DNA of 64,000 nt from NCBI RefSeq assembly GCF_018687695.1, contig NZ_CP061303.1, forward strand, positions 310,001-374,000, written 5' to 3'. This stretch comes from Polynucleobacter sp. MG-6-Vaara-E2. GTDB taxonomy: Bacteria; Pseudomonadota; Gammaproteobacteria; Burkholderiales; Burkholderiaceae. Below are positions 16,672 through 25,273 of this stretch, piece after piece. The notes under the pieces are model-generated. The model saw only the letters and a program-made list of their open reading frames with translations, was not told the origin of the DNA and searched no databases. The position numbers and the translations under genes are program-made. Position 1 is the first letter of the stretch, and each line of letters opens with the position of its first letter.

Positions 16672-17960
16672 ATAATATAATATCAATTATAGATAAAGCA
16701 GTAATTTTTTCAGTTATAAATAAAGTGTGGTCTGTATTATCCGGAATTTTATCAATATATTTTCTTACAAAATATTTAAATGATAATGAAATGGGTTACT
16801 ACTATTTAATTAGTAGTATTTTGGGAATACAAATTATTTTTGAGGGCGGATTTTCATCTGCACTAATGACTTATTATAGTAAGTACAGAGATATATCTTT
16901 ATATAAAAATGGTGAGCTAAAAAAATTACTTAAATATGCAAAAAAATGGTACATCAACATATCAGCCCTTTTTTTATTAATAGTATCAGTATTTGGATAC
17001 CTATTTATCAGTTTAAAGGGAATAACAGGGTTTTGGGAATACCCATGGTTCCTTTCTGTTACATTAACATCTCTAAGTATATTATTTCTCCCATACATTA
17101 CTCTGTTGGAGTCATTGGGACATTTAGGCTCAATACAGGGATATAAATTAAATTTTGCAATCATTGGATCAATTTCAAGTTGGTTATTAATTGCTAATGG
17201 ATTTGGAATTTATTCTATAGCCTGTATATTGTTATTTAGCATTTTTAGAGATATGTTAATTTGCATAATATATAGAAACAAATTAAAAATAATACTGAAC
17301 TCAAATCATTGTGAAAAGAAAATTTTTATTTTTTCAGAATTGAAGGTAATGAAAAATAAATTGGCTATTTCTAACCTGTCTATGTATTTCGGCTTTAATC
17401 TTTTTATTCCGGTAATATATTACTACTACGATAGTGAAACGGCTGGAAAAATGGGACTAACTTGGTCGGCCTTAACAGCGATTCAAGGTATTGGTGCTGC
17501 AATTTTATATACTAAATATCCTTTATTAGTAGAGTTGGTACATAAGAAAATTTATTCACAGGCAAAAAAAGAGTGGTTTAAAATATCATTATTCTCAACC
17601 ATAATAGTATTAATATGTCTTATAGTATTTAATATTATATACCTTATTATGAAATTTAATAATATTTATATAATTGAAAAATTTACTAATTTAACTACAA
17701 TTTTTATACTTATTATTGGAATACTCGCTCTTCAATTAATAAATTGCTTGAATATAGCGATTAGAAGTTTCGGCAAAGAGCTATTAATGAATGTTAATCT
17801 AATTTGTAATTTTATTACTGGATTAATGATAATCTTAATGGGAAAAAATTATTCAGTGATAGGAATTGCTACTGCATTTACGTCAGTTATATTAATAATT
17901 TCATTACCTTGGGAAATTATAATATTAAAGAAATTATGGCGAGAAAATGTCAAAGTTTAA
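16668..17960 (+). CDS. wzx: Oligosaccharide flippase, Wzx-like
   Basis: Strongly hydrophobic protein of 430 residues with about 12 predicted membrane segments and an N-terminal pattern (SVINKVWSVLSGILSIYFLTK) seen in the MOP/polysaccharide export superfamily. Wzx moves the undecaprenyl-linked repeat unit across the inner membrane. The assignment rests on topology, length and position directly before a Wzy-like gene, because Wzx proteins share little sequence. The gene is among the most AT-rich in the window, as is usual for O-antigen flippases that move by horizontal transfer. Confidence 0.75.
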   Translation: MNNIISIIDKAVIFSVINKVWSVLSGILSIYFLTKYLNDNEMGYYYLISSILGIQIIFEGGFSSALMTYYSKYRDISLYKNGELKKLLKYAKKWYINISALFLLIVSVFGYLFISLKGITGFWEYPWFLSVTLTSLSILFLPYITLLESLGHLGSIQGYKLNFAIIGSISSWLLIANGFGIYSIACILLFSIFRDMLICIIYRNKLKIILNSNHCEKKIFIFSELKVMKNKLAISNLSMYFGFNLFIPVIYYYYDSETAGKMGLTWSALTAIQGIGAAILYTKYPLLVELVHKKIYSQAKKEWFKISLFSTIIVLICLIVFNIIYLIMKFNNIYIIEKFTNLTTIFILIIGILALQLINCLNIAIRSFGKELLMNVNLICNFITGLMIILMGKNYSVIGIATAFTSVILIISLPWEIIILKKLWRENVKV

Positions 17961-19239
17961 TATACGCAATGAATATTTAATCACTAACATGATTTTTATG
18001 TTATGTTTTTTCCCCACTACTATTTTCTTTTTGCTGCCTTATGAAACTCAACCCTTATACGCTATTTTTTGTATTTATTTAATATGTATTAAAATTAGAT
18101 TAGATGATAAATTAAAAATTTCAATTCTATTTTTTTTAGTGGTTTTGCTATATGTTATATTATCCGTTATAACTTATGATGAAAATATTTTTAATATATT
18201 AATTAATGGATTTAGTTATTTTTGTCCGATATTATTATATTTGTCAATTTACAATAGAATGGGATATTTAAGTTATAAAGTATATATTTTTAGCTTATTA
18301 ATTTGGTTAATAGTAGGGCTAATTCAAACTTATGATTTTTTTTCATTGCTAAAACCATTTTTGCTAGAGATAGGAAAGTTGGCATTTTCAGATAGATTTC
18401 TAGTGAACCCTACGAATGATGGACGCGGTGCTTTTTTCTTGGCATCTGAACCGTCTATTTCAGCTCCAACAATTATTTTGTTTATCGGTACAGGCCTTTT
18501 CTTTTATTTCAAAGATAAGAATTTAATTAAAACATTTACGGCGCTTATGGCCTGCATATTTATGGTTTATCTAAATAAATCAGCAACATTGGGTGTCGAT
18601 TTGCTTGCTATGCTACTTGGGCTGCTAATTTATCTATTCATCATTTCAAAAAAATATAGGTGGGTAGTTGTAGTAATTTCTCTAGCAGTACTTTTTTTGC
18701 TAATTAATATCTCCATTTATTATAGCGAAGATTCTCGCCTTTTTTTATCAATATATAAAATTATTGATGCCTTTGATAGTGATAGGTCTATTTTAGACAT
18801 TGCACTAGAGTTGGGTTCAGCAAGGGTACTTCCTTTGCTTTTAGGCTATATGAGCATTATTGATAATTATGGATTGGGTCATGGAATTGCTTCATGGGCC
18901 ATTCCTGGGAGTAGAGAGCTGGTTCAAGATGCAATAGGAATCAACATACATGATTTTTCATACTATGGGTATTCTGCATCAACAATACCATACGGAGATA
19001 TTGTTAAACCACAGTCCTTCTTTTCTTTAATATCATATGATATGGGAATTTTTGGCTTAATTGTTACAACTATAATTATTTTAGTTTTTATTGGTAAGTC
19101 CAATAGACTTAGCTGCTCTTATAAATCATATATTTTCATTTTTCCTGCAATTGTGTGGCTTTTATTATTTGGCCTTGTAACGCTTCCAATGCCGTGGGTC
19201 ATGTTTGCATACGCTAATTATTTCCGGAGAACTAATTAA
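17947..19239 (+). CDS. wzy: O-antigen polymerase, Wzy-like
   Basis: Integral membrane protein of 430 residues with about 11-12 predicted segments and a large hydrophilic loop near 265-345 (SDRSILDIALELGSARVLP and following), as expected for the periplasmic loop of Wzy polymerases. GRGAFFLASEPSISAPT (about 159-175) resembles the E-P-S motif of several Wzy proteins. It would join lipid-linked repeats in the periplasm. It overlaps wzx by 14 bases. Wzy proteins are poorly conserved, so the call leans on topology and neighbours. Confidence 0.75.
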   Translation: MSKFNIRNEYLITNMIFMLCFFPTTIFFLLPYETQPLYAIFCIYLICIKIRLDDKLKISILFFLVVLLYVILSVITYDENIFNILINGFSYFCPILLYLSIYNRMGYLSYKVYIFSLLIWLIVGLIQTYDFFSLLKPFLLEIGKLAFSDRFLVNPTNDGRGAFFLASEPSISAPTIILFIGTGLFFYFKDKNLIKTFTALMACIFMVYLNKSATLGVDLLAMLLGLLIYLFIISKKYRWVVVVISLAVLFLLINISIYYSEDSRLFLSIYKIIDAFDSDRSILDIALELGSARVLPLLLGYMSIIDNYGLGHGIASWAIPGSRELVQDAIGINIHDFSYYGYSASTIPYGDIVKPQSFFSLISYDMGIFGLIVTTIIILVFIGKSNRLSCSYKSYIFIFPAIVWLLLFGLVTLPMPWVMFAYANYFRRTN

Positions 19240-19925
19240 TGTATTTTAAGTTATCAAAGTTAATCAAAAGAATAATTGAGCCAGTAAGATTTAAATATAT
19301 TAAGAGATACATCAACAAAGAAAATTCCTCGTATCGAATATTGGATATTGGTTGTGGATCTCAATCTCCAGCATTAACAAAGTACTGGATAAATACTTCC
19401 GAATATCATGGTGTCGATAATGGATATTGGGAGGATGACGTCGAGGGATATAAGGATATTGATAAATTTTACATGCTTGACTTAAATGATGGTTTGCTAG
19501 ATAAAATTCCAGAAGACCATTTTGATATCATTATATTAAGCCACGTAATTGAACATATTAAAAATGGAGAATTTATTATTTCTTCATTATGTTCCAAGCT
19601 AAGAAGAAATGGTCTAATTTATATAGAAACTCCAAGTGCTAGAACAATCAACTATCCATCTGCTATTGGGTTTCTCAATTTTTACGATGACCCAACACAT
19701 ATTCGTTGTTACCATGATTCTGAGATATTACCTGCGTTACAAAATAATAATATGAAAGTAATGAGGATTGGCTGTAGATGTGACTTATTTAGAGTTATTA
19801 TATTTTCTCCCATTGCAATTATTATAAATTTAGTTTATTGGTTACCATTTAAAAGAAAAATTTGCTCTCATGGTTTATGGGATATTTTATGCGTATCAAA
19901 AATATGGATTGGAGTAAAAAAATAA
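19239..19925 (+). CDS. SAM-dependent methyltransferase, class I
   Basis: A 228-residue protein with motif I LDIGCGS (35-41) and the post-motif HVIEHIKNGEFI, typical of Methyltransf_11/23 enzymes in glycan loci. The ATG shares its first base with the wzy stop (taATG). A hydrophobic segment near 182-198 (VIIFSPIAIIINLVYWL) may associate it with the membrane. It probably methylates a sugar of the repeat unit or terminates chain growth, but the target cannot be determined. Confidence 0.7.
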   Translation: MYFKLSKLIKRIIEPVRFKYIKRYINKENSSYRILDIGCGSQSPALTKYWINTSEYHGVDNGYWEDDVEGYKDIDKFYMLDLNDGLLDKIPEDHFDIIILSHVIEHIKNGEFIISSLCSKLRRNGLIYIETPSARTINYPSAIGFLNFYDDPTHIRCYHDSEILPALQNNNMKVMRIGCRCDLFRVIIFSPIAIIINLVYWLPFKRKICSHGLWDILCVSKIWIGVKK

Positions 19926-20885
19926 ATGAAAAAGATTTTTATTACAGGGGGTGCAGGTTTTATTGGAAGTAATATTATTGAGTTCATTTCTAATAAATTT
20001 CAAAATGTTGAAATAACTATTTATGATAATTTATCCAATGGTAAATTTAATTTTATTAAAAATATTATTACTAAATACAGTTATAATTTTATTAATGCTG
20101 ATTTATTAGATTTTGACACATTGAGTAAGGAAATTATTCATAGCGATCTAGTTATTCATCTCGCAGCAAATTCTGATATAGCTTTGAGTTCCAAAAGTAC
20201 CTCTCTCGATCTCCAGCAAACTGTTTTGGCAACTTATAATGTCTTAGAAGCAATGAGACTAAATGGAGTAAAAAATCTTATTTACTCGTCGGGCAGTGGT
20301 GTTTATGGGGATATAGGAGAAATTTCTCCAGGCGAAGATTTTGGACCCTTATATCCTGCGTCGATGTACGGTGCCACCAAGCTGAGTGCTGAGGCAATGA
20401 TTTCTGCGTTTTCATCTTTGTTTGAAATCAACGCTTTGATATTTAGATTTGCTAATGTAATAGGTAAAAACCAGACTCACGGAGTTGCTTATGACTTTAT
20501 CAACCGGCTTTGCGATCAACCAAGTAAATTAAATATATTTGGAGATGGATACCAAAGTAAATCCTACGTTCATGTTGATGATGTCATTGAGGCAATTTTT
20601 TATATTACAAATATGCAACTGAAGGGAGTTAACACATTTAATTTATCTTCTGGTGATTACATAACAGTACGTGAAATTGCTCAAATTGTGGTTGAGGAAA
20701 TGAAACTTGTAAATGTGAATTTTGAATTTACTTCGACCCCTTATGGCTGGCCTGGAGATGTTCCAATTGTAAGAATTAACGATAATAAGCTAAGGGAATT
20801 GGGCTGGATCCCTAAATTAAACTCTCGTGATGCAATGCGGTCTGCAATAAGAAGTATGTTGGCCGCTAGGAGTGATAAAGATTGA
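19926..20885 (+). CDS. NAD-dependent nucleotide-sugar epimerase (GalE-like)
   Basis: Extended SDR of 319 residues with GGAGFIGSN (8-16), YSSGSGVYG (120-128) and YGATK (Y148, K152). The pattern GAGFIGSN plus NANVIG-like FANVIGKNQTHG is typical of UDP-glucose 4-epimerase and its relatives. It begins one base after the methyltransferase and directly precedes the higher-sugar cassette by one glycosyltransferase. In the lincomycin pathway a 4-epimerase acts on GDP-octose after the same set of kinase, phosphatase and nucleotidyltransferase steps, so this enzyme is a candidate for the equivalent step; that is an inference. Confidence 0.8.
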   Translation: MKKIFITGGAGFIGSNIIEFISNKFQNVEITIYDNLSNGKFNFIKNIITKYSYNFINADLLDFDTLSKEIIHSDLVIHLAANSDIALSSKSTSLDLQQTVLATYNVLEAMRLNGVKNLIYSSGSGVYGDIGEISPGEDFGPLYPASMYGATKLSAEAMISAFSSLFEINALIFRFANVIGKNQTHGVAYDFINRLCDQPSKLNIFGDGYQSKSYVHVDDVIEAIFYITNMQLKGVNTFNLSSGDYITVREIAQIVVEEMKLVNVNFEFTSTPYGWPGDVPIVRINDNKLRELGWIPKLNSRDAMRSAIRSMLAARSDKD

Positions 20886-21691
20886 AGGTGATAGTCTCAT
20901 GCTTGCTGCCGGTTTTTAATGAAGACTCCAAAATTCTGGATGAGACCTTATGTAGCATCTCTAATCAATCTTTTAAATTCTTTGAATTGATAGTAATTGA
21001 TGAAAGCACAGACATTAAAACTCTGCGTTTGCTTGACCAATTTAGACTAAAGGATGAAAGGGTAAGAATAATAAGACCCGAGGTCAGATTAGGACTTGTT
21101 AAGTCATTAAACTTGGCGCTTAAATATGCAAATGGGGAATTTATAGCGCGTGTGGATTCAGATGATCCTCTCAAGGAGGGGCGATTTGATATGCAGGTAT
21201 CATTTTTAAAGCACAACCCTGAGATAGGAGTGGTTGGATCTTCGATTGAATTAATTGATCAATTTGGATCATTAATCGGCGTTAGAAATTATCCAATTAT
21301 GCATAAGGAAATTGCTCTAGCAGGGGCAATTAGGAATCCAATTTCTCATGCAAGTGTAATGATGAGAAGGGATATAGTTGTGCCTAGCGGAGGCTATGAC
21401 GAAAGATTTCAAAGGTCCGAAGATTATGAAATGTGGATGAGGCTAATCGGCGATGGCGTTAATTTTCATAATCTAAAAACTCCTTTGATACAGCATCGAG
21501 TGGCCAATGAGTTCCGTAGGGATAGATTGAATTGGTATTTTAACTTGCTAGTTAAGTTACGATATTTTAGAGCCAATAATATATTTCAAAGACTCCTTGG
21601 TATTGCAATTTCATTGGCTTTTTTAATTACACCAAAAATCTTTCATAAATATTTTTATAACTATTATAATTATAAGAAATTACTAATATAA
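20882..21691 (+). CDS. Glycosyltransferase family 2
   Basis: GT2 enzyme of 269 residues with VSCLLPVFNEDSKIL (5-19), LIVIDESTD (36-44) and the catalytic metal motif VDSDDP (91-96), followed by the family stretch RSEDYEMWMRL, which holds the acceptor-base ED. A TTG start at 20882 overlaps the upstream stop; no ATG is available near the conserved N-terminus. It ends with a hydrophobic, basic tail. It is the third GT2 in the locus, so with the initiating transferase the repeat unit may have about four sugars. Confidence 0.8.
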   Translation: MKVIVSCLLPVFNEDSKILDETLCSISNQSFKFFELIVIDESTDIKTLRLLDQFRLKDERVRIIRPEVRLGLVKSLNLALKYANGEFIARVDSDDPLKEGRFDMQVSFLKHNPEIGVVGSSIELIDQFGSLIGVRNYPIMHKEIALAGAIRNPISHASVMMRRDIVVPSGGYDERFQRSEDYEMWMRLIGDGVNFHNLKTPLIQHRVANEFRRDRLNWYFNLLVKLRYFRANNIFQRLLGIAISLAFLITPKIFHKYFYNYYNYKKLLI

Positions 21692-21707
21692 AATTAATGG
21701 ATTAAAT

Positions 21708-22691
21708 ATGATTTTTTGTAGAAGCCCATTGAGAATTTCTTTGGGAGGTGGCGGAACAGACTTACCATCATATTATAGAGAACACGAAGGTTTTTTGATC
21801 GCCGGTGCAATCAATAAATATGTGTATATTAATTTACTTACTCCATTTGCAAAAAAAATTATTTTAAAATACTCGCAGTTTGAGAGTGTTGAAAATATAG
21901 ATGATGTGTCTCATCCAATCATTAGAGAATCGTTAAAACTTAGTGGGATTCCTGATCCTCAGATTGAAATTACCACCATGGCTGAAATTCCATCGGGAAC
22001 TGGTCTTGGCTCTTCGGGAAGCTTCACTACAGCCCTTTTGAAGGCGCTTTACGTGCAAAAAAATATAGAATTATCAAAAGAAGAGCTTGCAAAGCTAGCC
22101 TGTCACTTAGAAATTGATGTTCTTGGTGAGCCTATCGGCAAACAAGATCAATACATTGCAGCATATGGCGGCTTGAGATGCTTTAAATTTCATGCTGATA
22201 ATAGTGTGAGCGTGGAAGACCTTAATATTAGCCCGGATATCCTGAATGAGCTTGAGAAAAATTTATTACTATTTTTTACTGGATTTTCAAGATCAGCTAG
22301 TTCGATATTGAAAGATCAAAAAGATCGCTCACAAAGCAATGATAAAGAAATGATAGAAAATCTTCATTTTGTAAAAGAGCTTGGCCTTGAAAGCAAAATT
22401 GCATTAGAAAGTGGGAATCTTAAGCATTTTGGCGCATTAATGCATAAACATTGGGAGCACAAAAAAAGACGATCAGCTGGCATGAGCAATGAAAATATTA
22501 ATGATTGGTATGACCATGGAATCCGAAATGGTGCTATTGGAGGAAAGGTAGTGGGTGCAGGTGGTGGAGGTTTCTTAATGTTTCTGGCCTTTGATCGGGA
22601 AAGGCTGAGATCTGAAATGAAATCTCAGGGATTAACTGAGGTGCCATTCAGTTTTGATTTTGAGGGTACAAAATTGATATCGGGTATGTGA
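21708..22691 (+). CDS. hddA: GHMP-family sugar-phosphate kinase, HddA-like
   Basis: A 327-residue GHMP kinase closely patterned on D-glycero-D-manno-heptose 7-phosphate kinase HddA: CRSPLRISLGGGGTDLPSYY at the N-terminus (4-23), the ATP-binding PSGTGLGSSGSF (95-106), GKQDQYIAAYGGL near 143-155 and the C-terminal VVGAGGGGFLMF. HddA phosphorylates C1 of heptose 7-phosphate to the 1,7-bisphosphate. LmbP of lincomycin synthesis is a member of the same family acting on an octose 8-phosphate. The gene opens a tightly packed five-gene cassette (kinase, nucleotidyltransferase, isomerase, phosphatase, transaldolase). Its stop overlaps the next start. Confidence 0.85.
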   Translation: MIFCRSPLRISLGGGGTDLPSYYREHEGFLIAGAINKYVYINLLTPFAKKIILKYSQFESVENIDDVSHPIIRESLKLSGIPDPQIEITTMAEIPSGTGLGSSGSFTTALLKALYVQKNIELSKEELAKLACHLEIDVLGEPIGKQDQYIAAYGGLRCFKFHADNSVSVEDLNISPDILNELEKNLLLFFTGFSRSASSILKDQKDRSQSNDKEMIENLHFVKELGLESKIALESGNLKHFGALMHKHWEHKKRRSAGMSNENINDWYDHGIRNGAIGGKVVGAGGGGFLMFLAFDRERLRSEMKSQGLTEVPFSFDFEGTKLISGM

Positions 22692-23380
22692 TGCTTCCAG
22701 TCGTGATACTTGCTGGAGGTTTAGCAACTAGATTGCGCCCCTATACCGAGACGGTTCCTAAGGCTATGATAACGATTGCTGGTGAACCATTTATCTCGCA
22801 TCAGTTAATTTATCTGAAAAAACAAGGAATCACAAACGTAATTATGTGTCTTGGATATTTGGGTAATGAAATTAGAAATTATGTTGAAAGTAAAGATGGA
22901 TTTGGTTTAAAAATATCATATTCCCATGATGGCGATGAATTAGTTGGCACCGGGGGTGCAATCAAGAAAGCCTTGCCACTTCTGACAGATATTTTTTTTG
23001 TTCTGTATGGTGATTCCTATTTGCCAATTAATTACGAAACTATCGAAAAATTTTTCTTTTCAAAAAATTATTCAGCACTAATGACTGTATTTGAAAATAA
23101 TGGAAAGTTTGATAAGAGCAATGTTAGATTCTCCAATGATATAGTTTTAGAGTACGATAAAAAAATATCAAAAAGTGAAATGAGGCACATAGATTATGGG
23201 CTAGGAGTATTGAGAAAATCTCTTTTTGATGATCGGCCAACAAAATTTGATCTTACAGAAATTTATTCTTCGCTTGCTGCTAAAAATAAATTGGCTGGAT
23301 TTGAGGTGTTTGAAAGATTTTATGAAATTGGATCTTTCAATGGAATCAAAGATACTAACATTTTTCTAACGGGGAATTAA
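22691..23380 (+). CDS. hddC: Sugar-1-phosphate guanylyltransferase, HddC-like
   Basis: Nucleotidyltransferase of 229 residues with VILAGGLATRLRPYTETVPK (5-24) and YGDSY (106-110) for metal binding. Its length and neighbours match HddC, which makes GDP-D-glycero-alpha-D-manno-heptose from the heptose 1-phosphate, and LmbO, which makes a GDP-octose. ATG 22691 shares a base with the hddA stop; the GTG at 22688 would add one residue. The choice of GTP is inferred from the cassette, not from a residue I can identify. Confidence 0.8.
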   Translation: MLPVVILAGGLATRLRPYTETVPKAMITIAGEPFISHQLIYLKKQGITNVIMCLGYLGNEIRNYVESKDGFGLKISYSHDGDELVGTGGAIKKALPLLTDIFFVLYGDSYLPINYETIEKFFFSKNYSALMTVFENNGKFDKSNVRFSNDIVLEYDKKISKSEMRHIDYGLGVLRKSLFDDRPTKFDLTEIYSSLAAKNKLAGFEVFERFYEIGSFNGIKDTNIFLTGN

Positions 23381-23977
23381 ATGCAATACATAGAAAGTCA
23401 TCTGAAAGAATCACTTGATATTTTAAATAAAATTGATAAAGAAGTTTTATCAAGTATGATTGACTCAATAGTGTCAACACGAGATGCTGGCGGTAGAATA
23501 TTTTTTCTGGGCGTTGGTGGCAGTGCTGCCAATTGCTCTCATGCAGTAAATGATTTTAGAAAAATATTAGGCATTGAATGTTATGCGCCAACTGATAATG
23601 TATCTGAATTAACGGCAAGAGCCAATGATGAGGGATGGGCAACAATATTTTCTGAATGGTTGCGAATTAGTAAGTTAAATAAAAATGATTTAATTTTTAT
23701 ATTTTCAGTAGGAGGCGGTAGTCTAGAAAAAAATATTAGTCCAAATCTAGTCGAGGCTATAAAGTATGCCGAATCTATTGGCGCCGGCATTCTTGGTGTT
23801 GTTGGAAGAGATGGTGGTTACGCTGCGCAACGATCAAAACAATGCTTGATCATTCCAACCGTTAATAGTAGCAACGTAACTCCTCATTCAGAGGCATTTC
23901 AAGCTGTCATATGGCATCTAATCGTTTCCCATCCGAAGTTAAAAATTAAAGAAACAAAATGGGAGTCAGTAAAATAA
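23381..23977 (+). CDS. gmhA: SIS-domain phosphosugar isomerase, GmhA-like
   Basis: A 198-residue SIS protein with the phosphate loop GVGGSAANCSHA (44-55), a second loop SVGGGSLEKN (109-118) and the C-terminal catalytic histidine in VIWHLIV (H179). GmhA turns sedoheptulose 7-phosphate into heptose 7-phosphate; LmbN performs the same ketose-to-aldose step on octulose 8-phosphate. As in the isomerase at 1864, the canonical HxxEE helix of E. coli GmhA reads HAVND, and the position of Gln172 is Glu (comparison made from memory). The gene follows the nucleotidyltransferase without a gap. Confidence 0.8.
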   Translation: MQYIESHLKESLDILNKIDKEVLSSMIDSIVSTRDAGGRIFFLGVGGSAANCSHAVNDFRKILGIECYAPTDNVSELTARANDEGWATIFSEWLRISKLNKNDLIFIFSVGGGSLEKNISPNLVEAIKYAESIGAGILGVVGRDGGYAAQRSKQCLIIPTVNSSNVTPHSEAFQAVIWHLIVSHPKLKIKETKWESVK

Positions 23978-23978
23978 A

Positions 23979-24524
23979 GTGACGAAAAAAGCCGTATTTC
24001 TAGACAGGGATGGCGTTATAAATCGAGCATTTGTAGATAATGGAGTACCCAAGCCTCCTTCTACGTTAGCTGAAGTAGAAATTCTACCTAGAGCAAGGGA
24101 GGCTTTGTTTCTGCTAAAAAAGTTAGGCTTCTTACTCATAGTTATTACAAATCAACCAGATATTGCGCGAGGTATTATCAGCAAATGTAGCGCTGACAAT
24201 ATCAACAAATATCTAATGGATATATTGCCCTTGGATGAAATAATTCCTTGTTATCACGATGATGATGATAATTGTCAGTGTCGCAAACCAAAGCCTGGGT
24301 CAATATTGAAGGCAGTTAATTTATATGACATAGATGTAAAAAAAAGCTTCATGATTGGTGATCGCTGGAGGGATATTGAGGCAGGATTGCAGTCTGGGTG
24401 TAAGACTATATTTATAAATTATGGATATAAAGAAAAGCAACCTATAGGATTTACATTCGAGACCACATCCCTTTATGATGCAAGTATAAAAATTAAACAA
24501 CTAGAAGGTAATTGTGAATATTAA
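23979..24524 (+). CDS. gmhB: Sugar bisphosphate phosphatase, GmhB-like (HAD IIIA)
   Basis: HAD-superfamily phosphatase of 181 residues with catalytic DRDGV (D9, D11), the threonine motif ITNQPDIARG (56-65), the zinc-binding loop C91-x-H93...C99-x-C101 and the terminal GDRWRDIEAG (127-136). This is the GmhB pattern: removal of the C7 phosphate from heptose 1,7-bisphosphate before nucleotidyl transfer. LmbK is the counterpart in lincomycin synthesis. Translation starts at a GTG one base after the isomerase stop, and the stop overlaps the transaldolase start by 11 bases. Confidence 0.85.
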   Translation: MTKKAVFLDRDGVINRAFVDNGVPKPPSTLAEVEILPRAREALFLLKKLGFLLIVITNQPDIARGIISKCSADNINKYLMDILPLDEIIPCYHDDDDNCQCRKPKPGSILKAVNLYDIDVKKSFMIGDRWRDIEAGLQSGCKTIFINYGYKEKQPIGFTFETTSLYDASIKIKQLEGNCEY

Positions 24525-25230
24525 AGACTTAAATGTGAAAATTTTTGCTGACGGAGCAGATTTAAAAACTATGATCCAGATGAATAGCCTGGAACATATA
24601 AAGGGTTTGACTACGAATCCTACGTTGATGAGAAAAGCTGGGGTTCTAGAATATAAAAAATTTGCAAAAGAAGTGCTTAGTCATATAACTGAAAAATCAA
24701 TTTCATTTGAAGTATTTTCCGATGACTTTCATGATATGGAGCGCCAAGCGCTTGAGATATCCAGTTGGGCAAAAAACGTTTACGTAAAAATCCCAATTAC
24801 AAATACGCAGGCTAAGACTAGTTACGATCTAATAAAACGCTTAACAAATCATGGGGTTAAAGTTAATGTAACAGCGATTATGACCGTCAAGCAGGTGGAA
24901 TTGTTAGTTGAATGCCTGAATCCAGGGGTGCCCAGTTATGTATCAATTTTTGCTGGAAGGATCGCAGATACTGGAGTAGATCCAATTTCAACTTTAAAGT
25001 CATCTCTAAATCTAATTAAGGAAAATAGAAATGCTGAAATGATTTGGGCAAGTCCAAGAGAGCTATTAAATGTAATTCAAGCGAATGATATTGGATGCCA
25101 TATTATTACAGCTACAAATGATATCTTGAGTAAGATTAACATGATTGGTTATGATCTTGATCAATATTCTCTAGATACTGTTAAGATGTTTTATGAAGAT
25201 GCACGAGCATCGAGTTATTCTATCTTGTAG
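24514..25230 (+). CDS. Transaldolase / fructose-6-phosphate aldolase family enzyme
   Basis: A 238-residue TIM-barrel protein of the short transaldolase family: KIFADGADLK (9-18), GLTTNPTLM (31-39), the Schiff-base lysine K92 in VYVKIPIT (89-96), VNVTAIMTVKQ and the end motif YVSIFAGRIADTG. Such enzymes transfer or cleave a three-carbon dihydroxyacetone unit. A transaldolase is not part of textbook heptose operons, because sedoheltulose 7-phosphate comes from the pentose phosphate pathway. In lincomycin synthesis the transaldolase LmbR makes octulose 8-phosphate. Its place at the end of this cassette suggests a dedicated supply of a C7 or C8 ketose phosphate. It starts at GTG 24514. Confidence 0.8.
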   Translation: MNIKDLNVKIFADGADLKTMIQMNSLEHIKGLTTNPTLMRKAGVLEYKKFAKEVLSHITEKSISFEVFSDDFHDMERQALEISSWAKNVYVKIPITNTQAKTSYDLIKRLTNHGVKVNVTAIMTVKQVELLVECLNPGVPSYVSIFAGRIADTGVDPISTLKSSLNLIKENRNAEMIWASPRELLNVIQANDIGCHIITATNDILSKINMIGYDLDQYSLDTVKMFYEDARASSYSIL

Positions 25231-25273
25231 CCGTGATTCAAAAATTAATTCCAAATAATAGACGCATCCAAAT

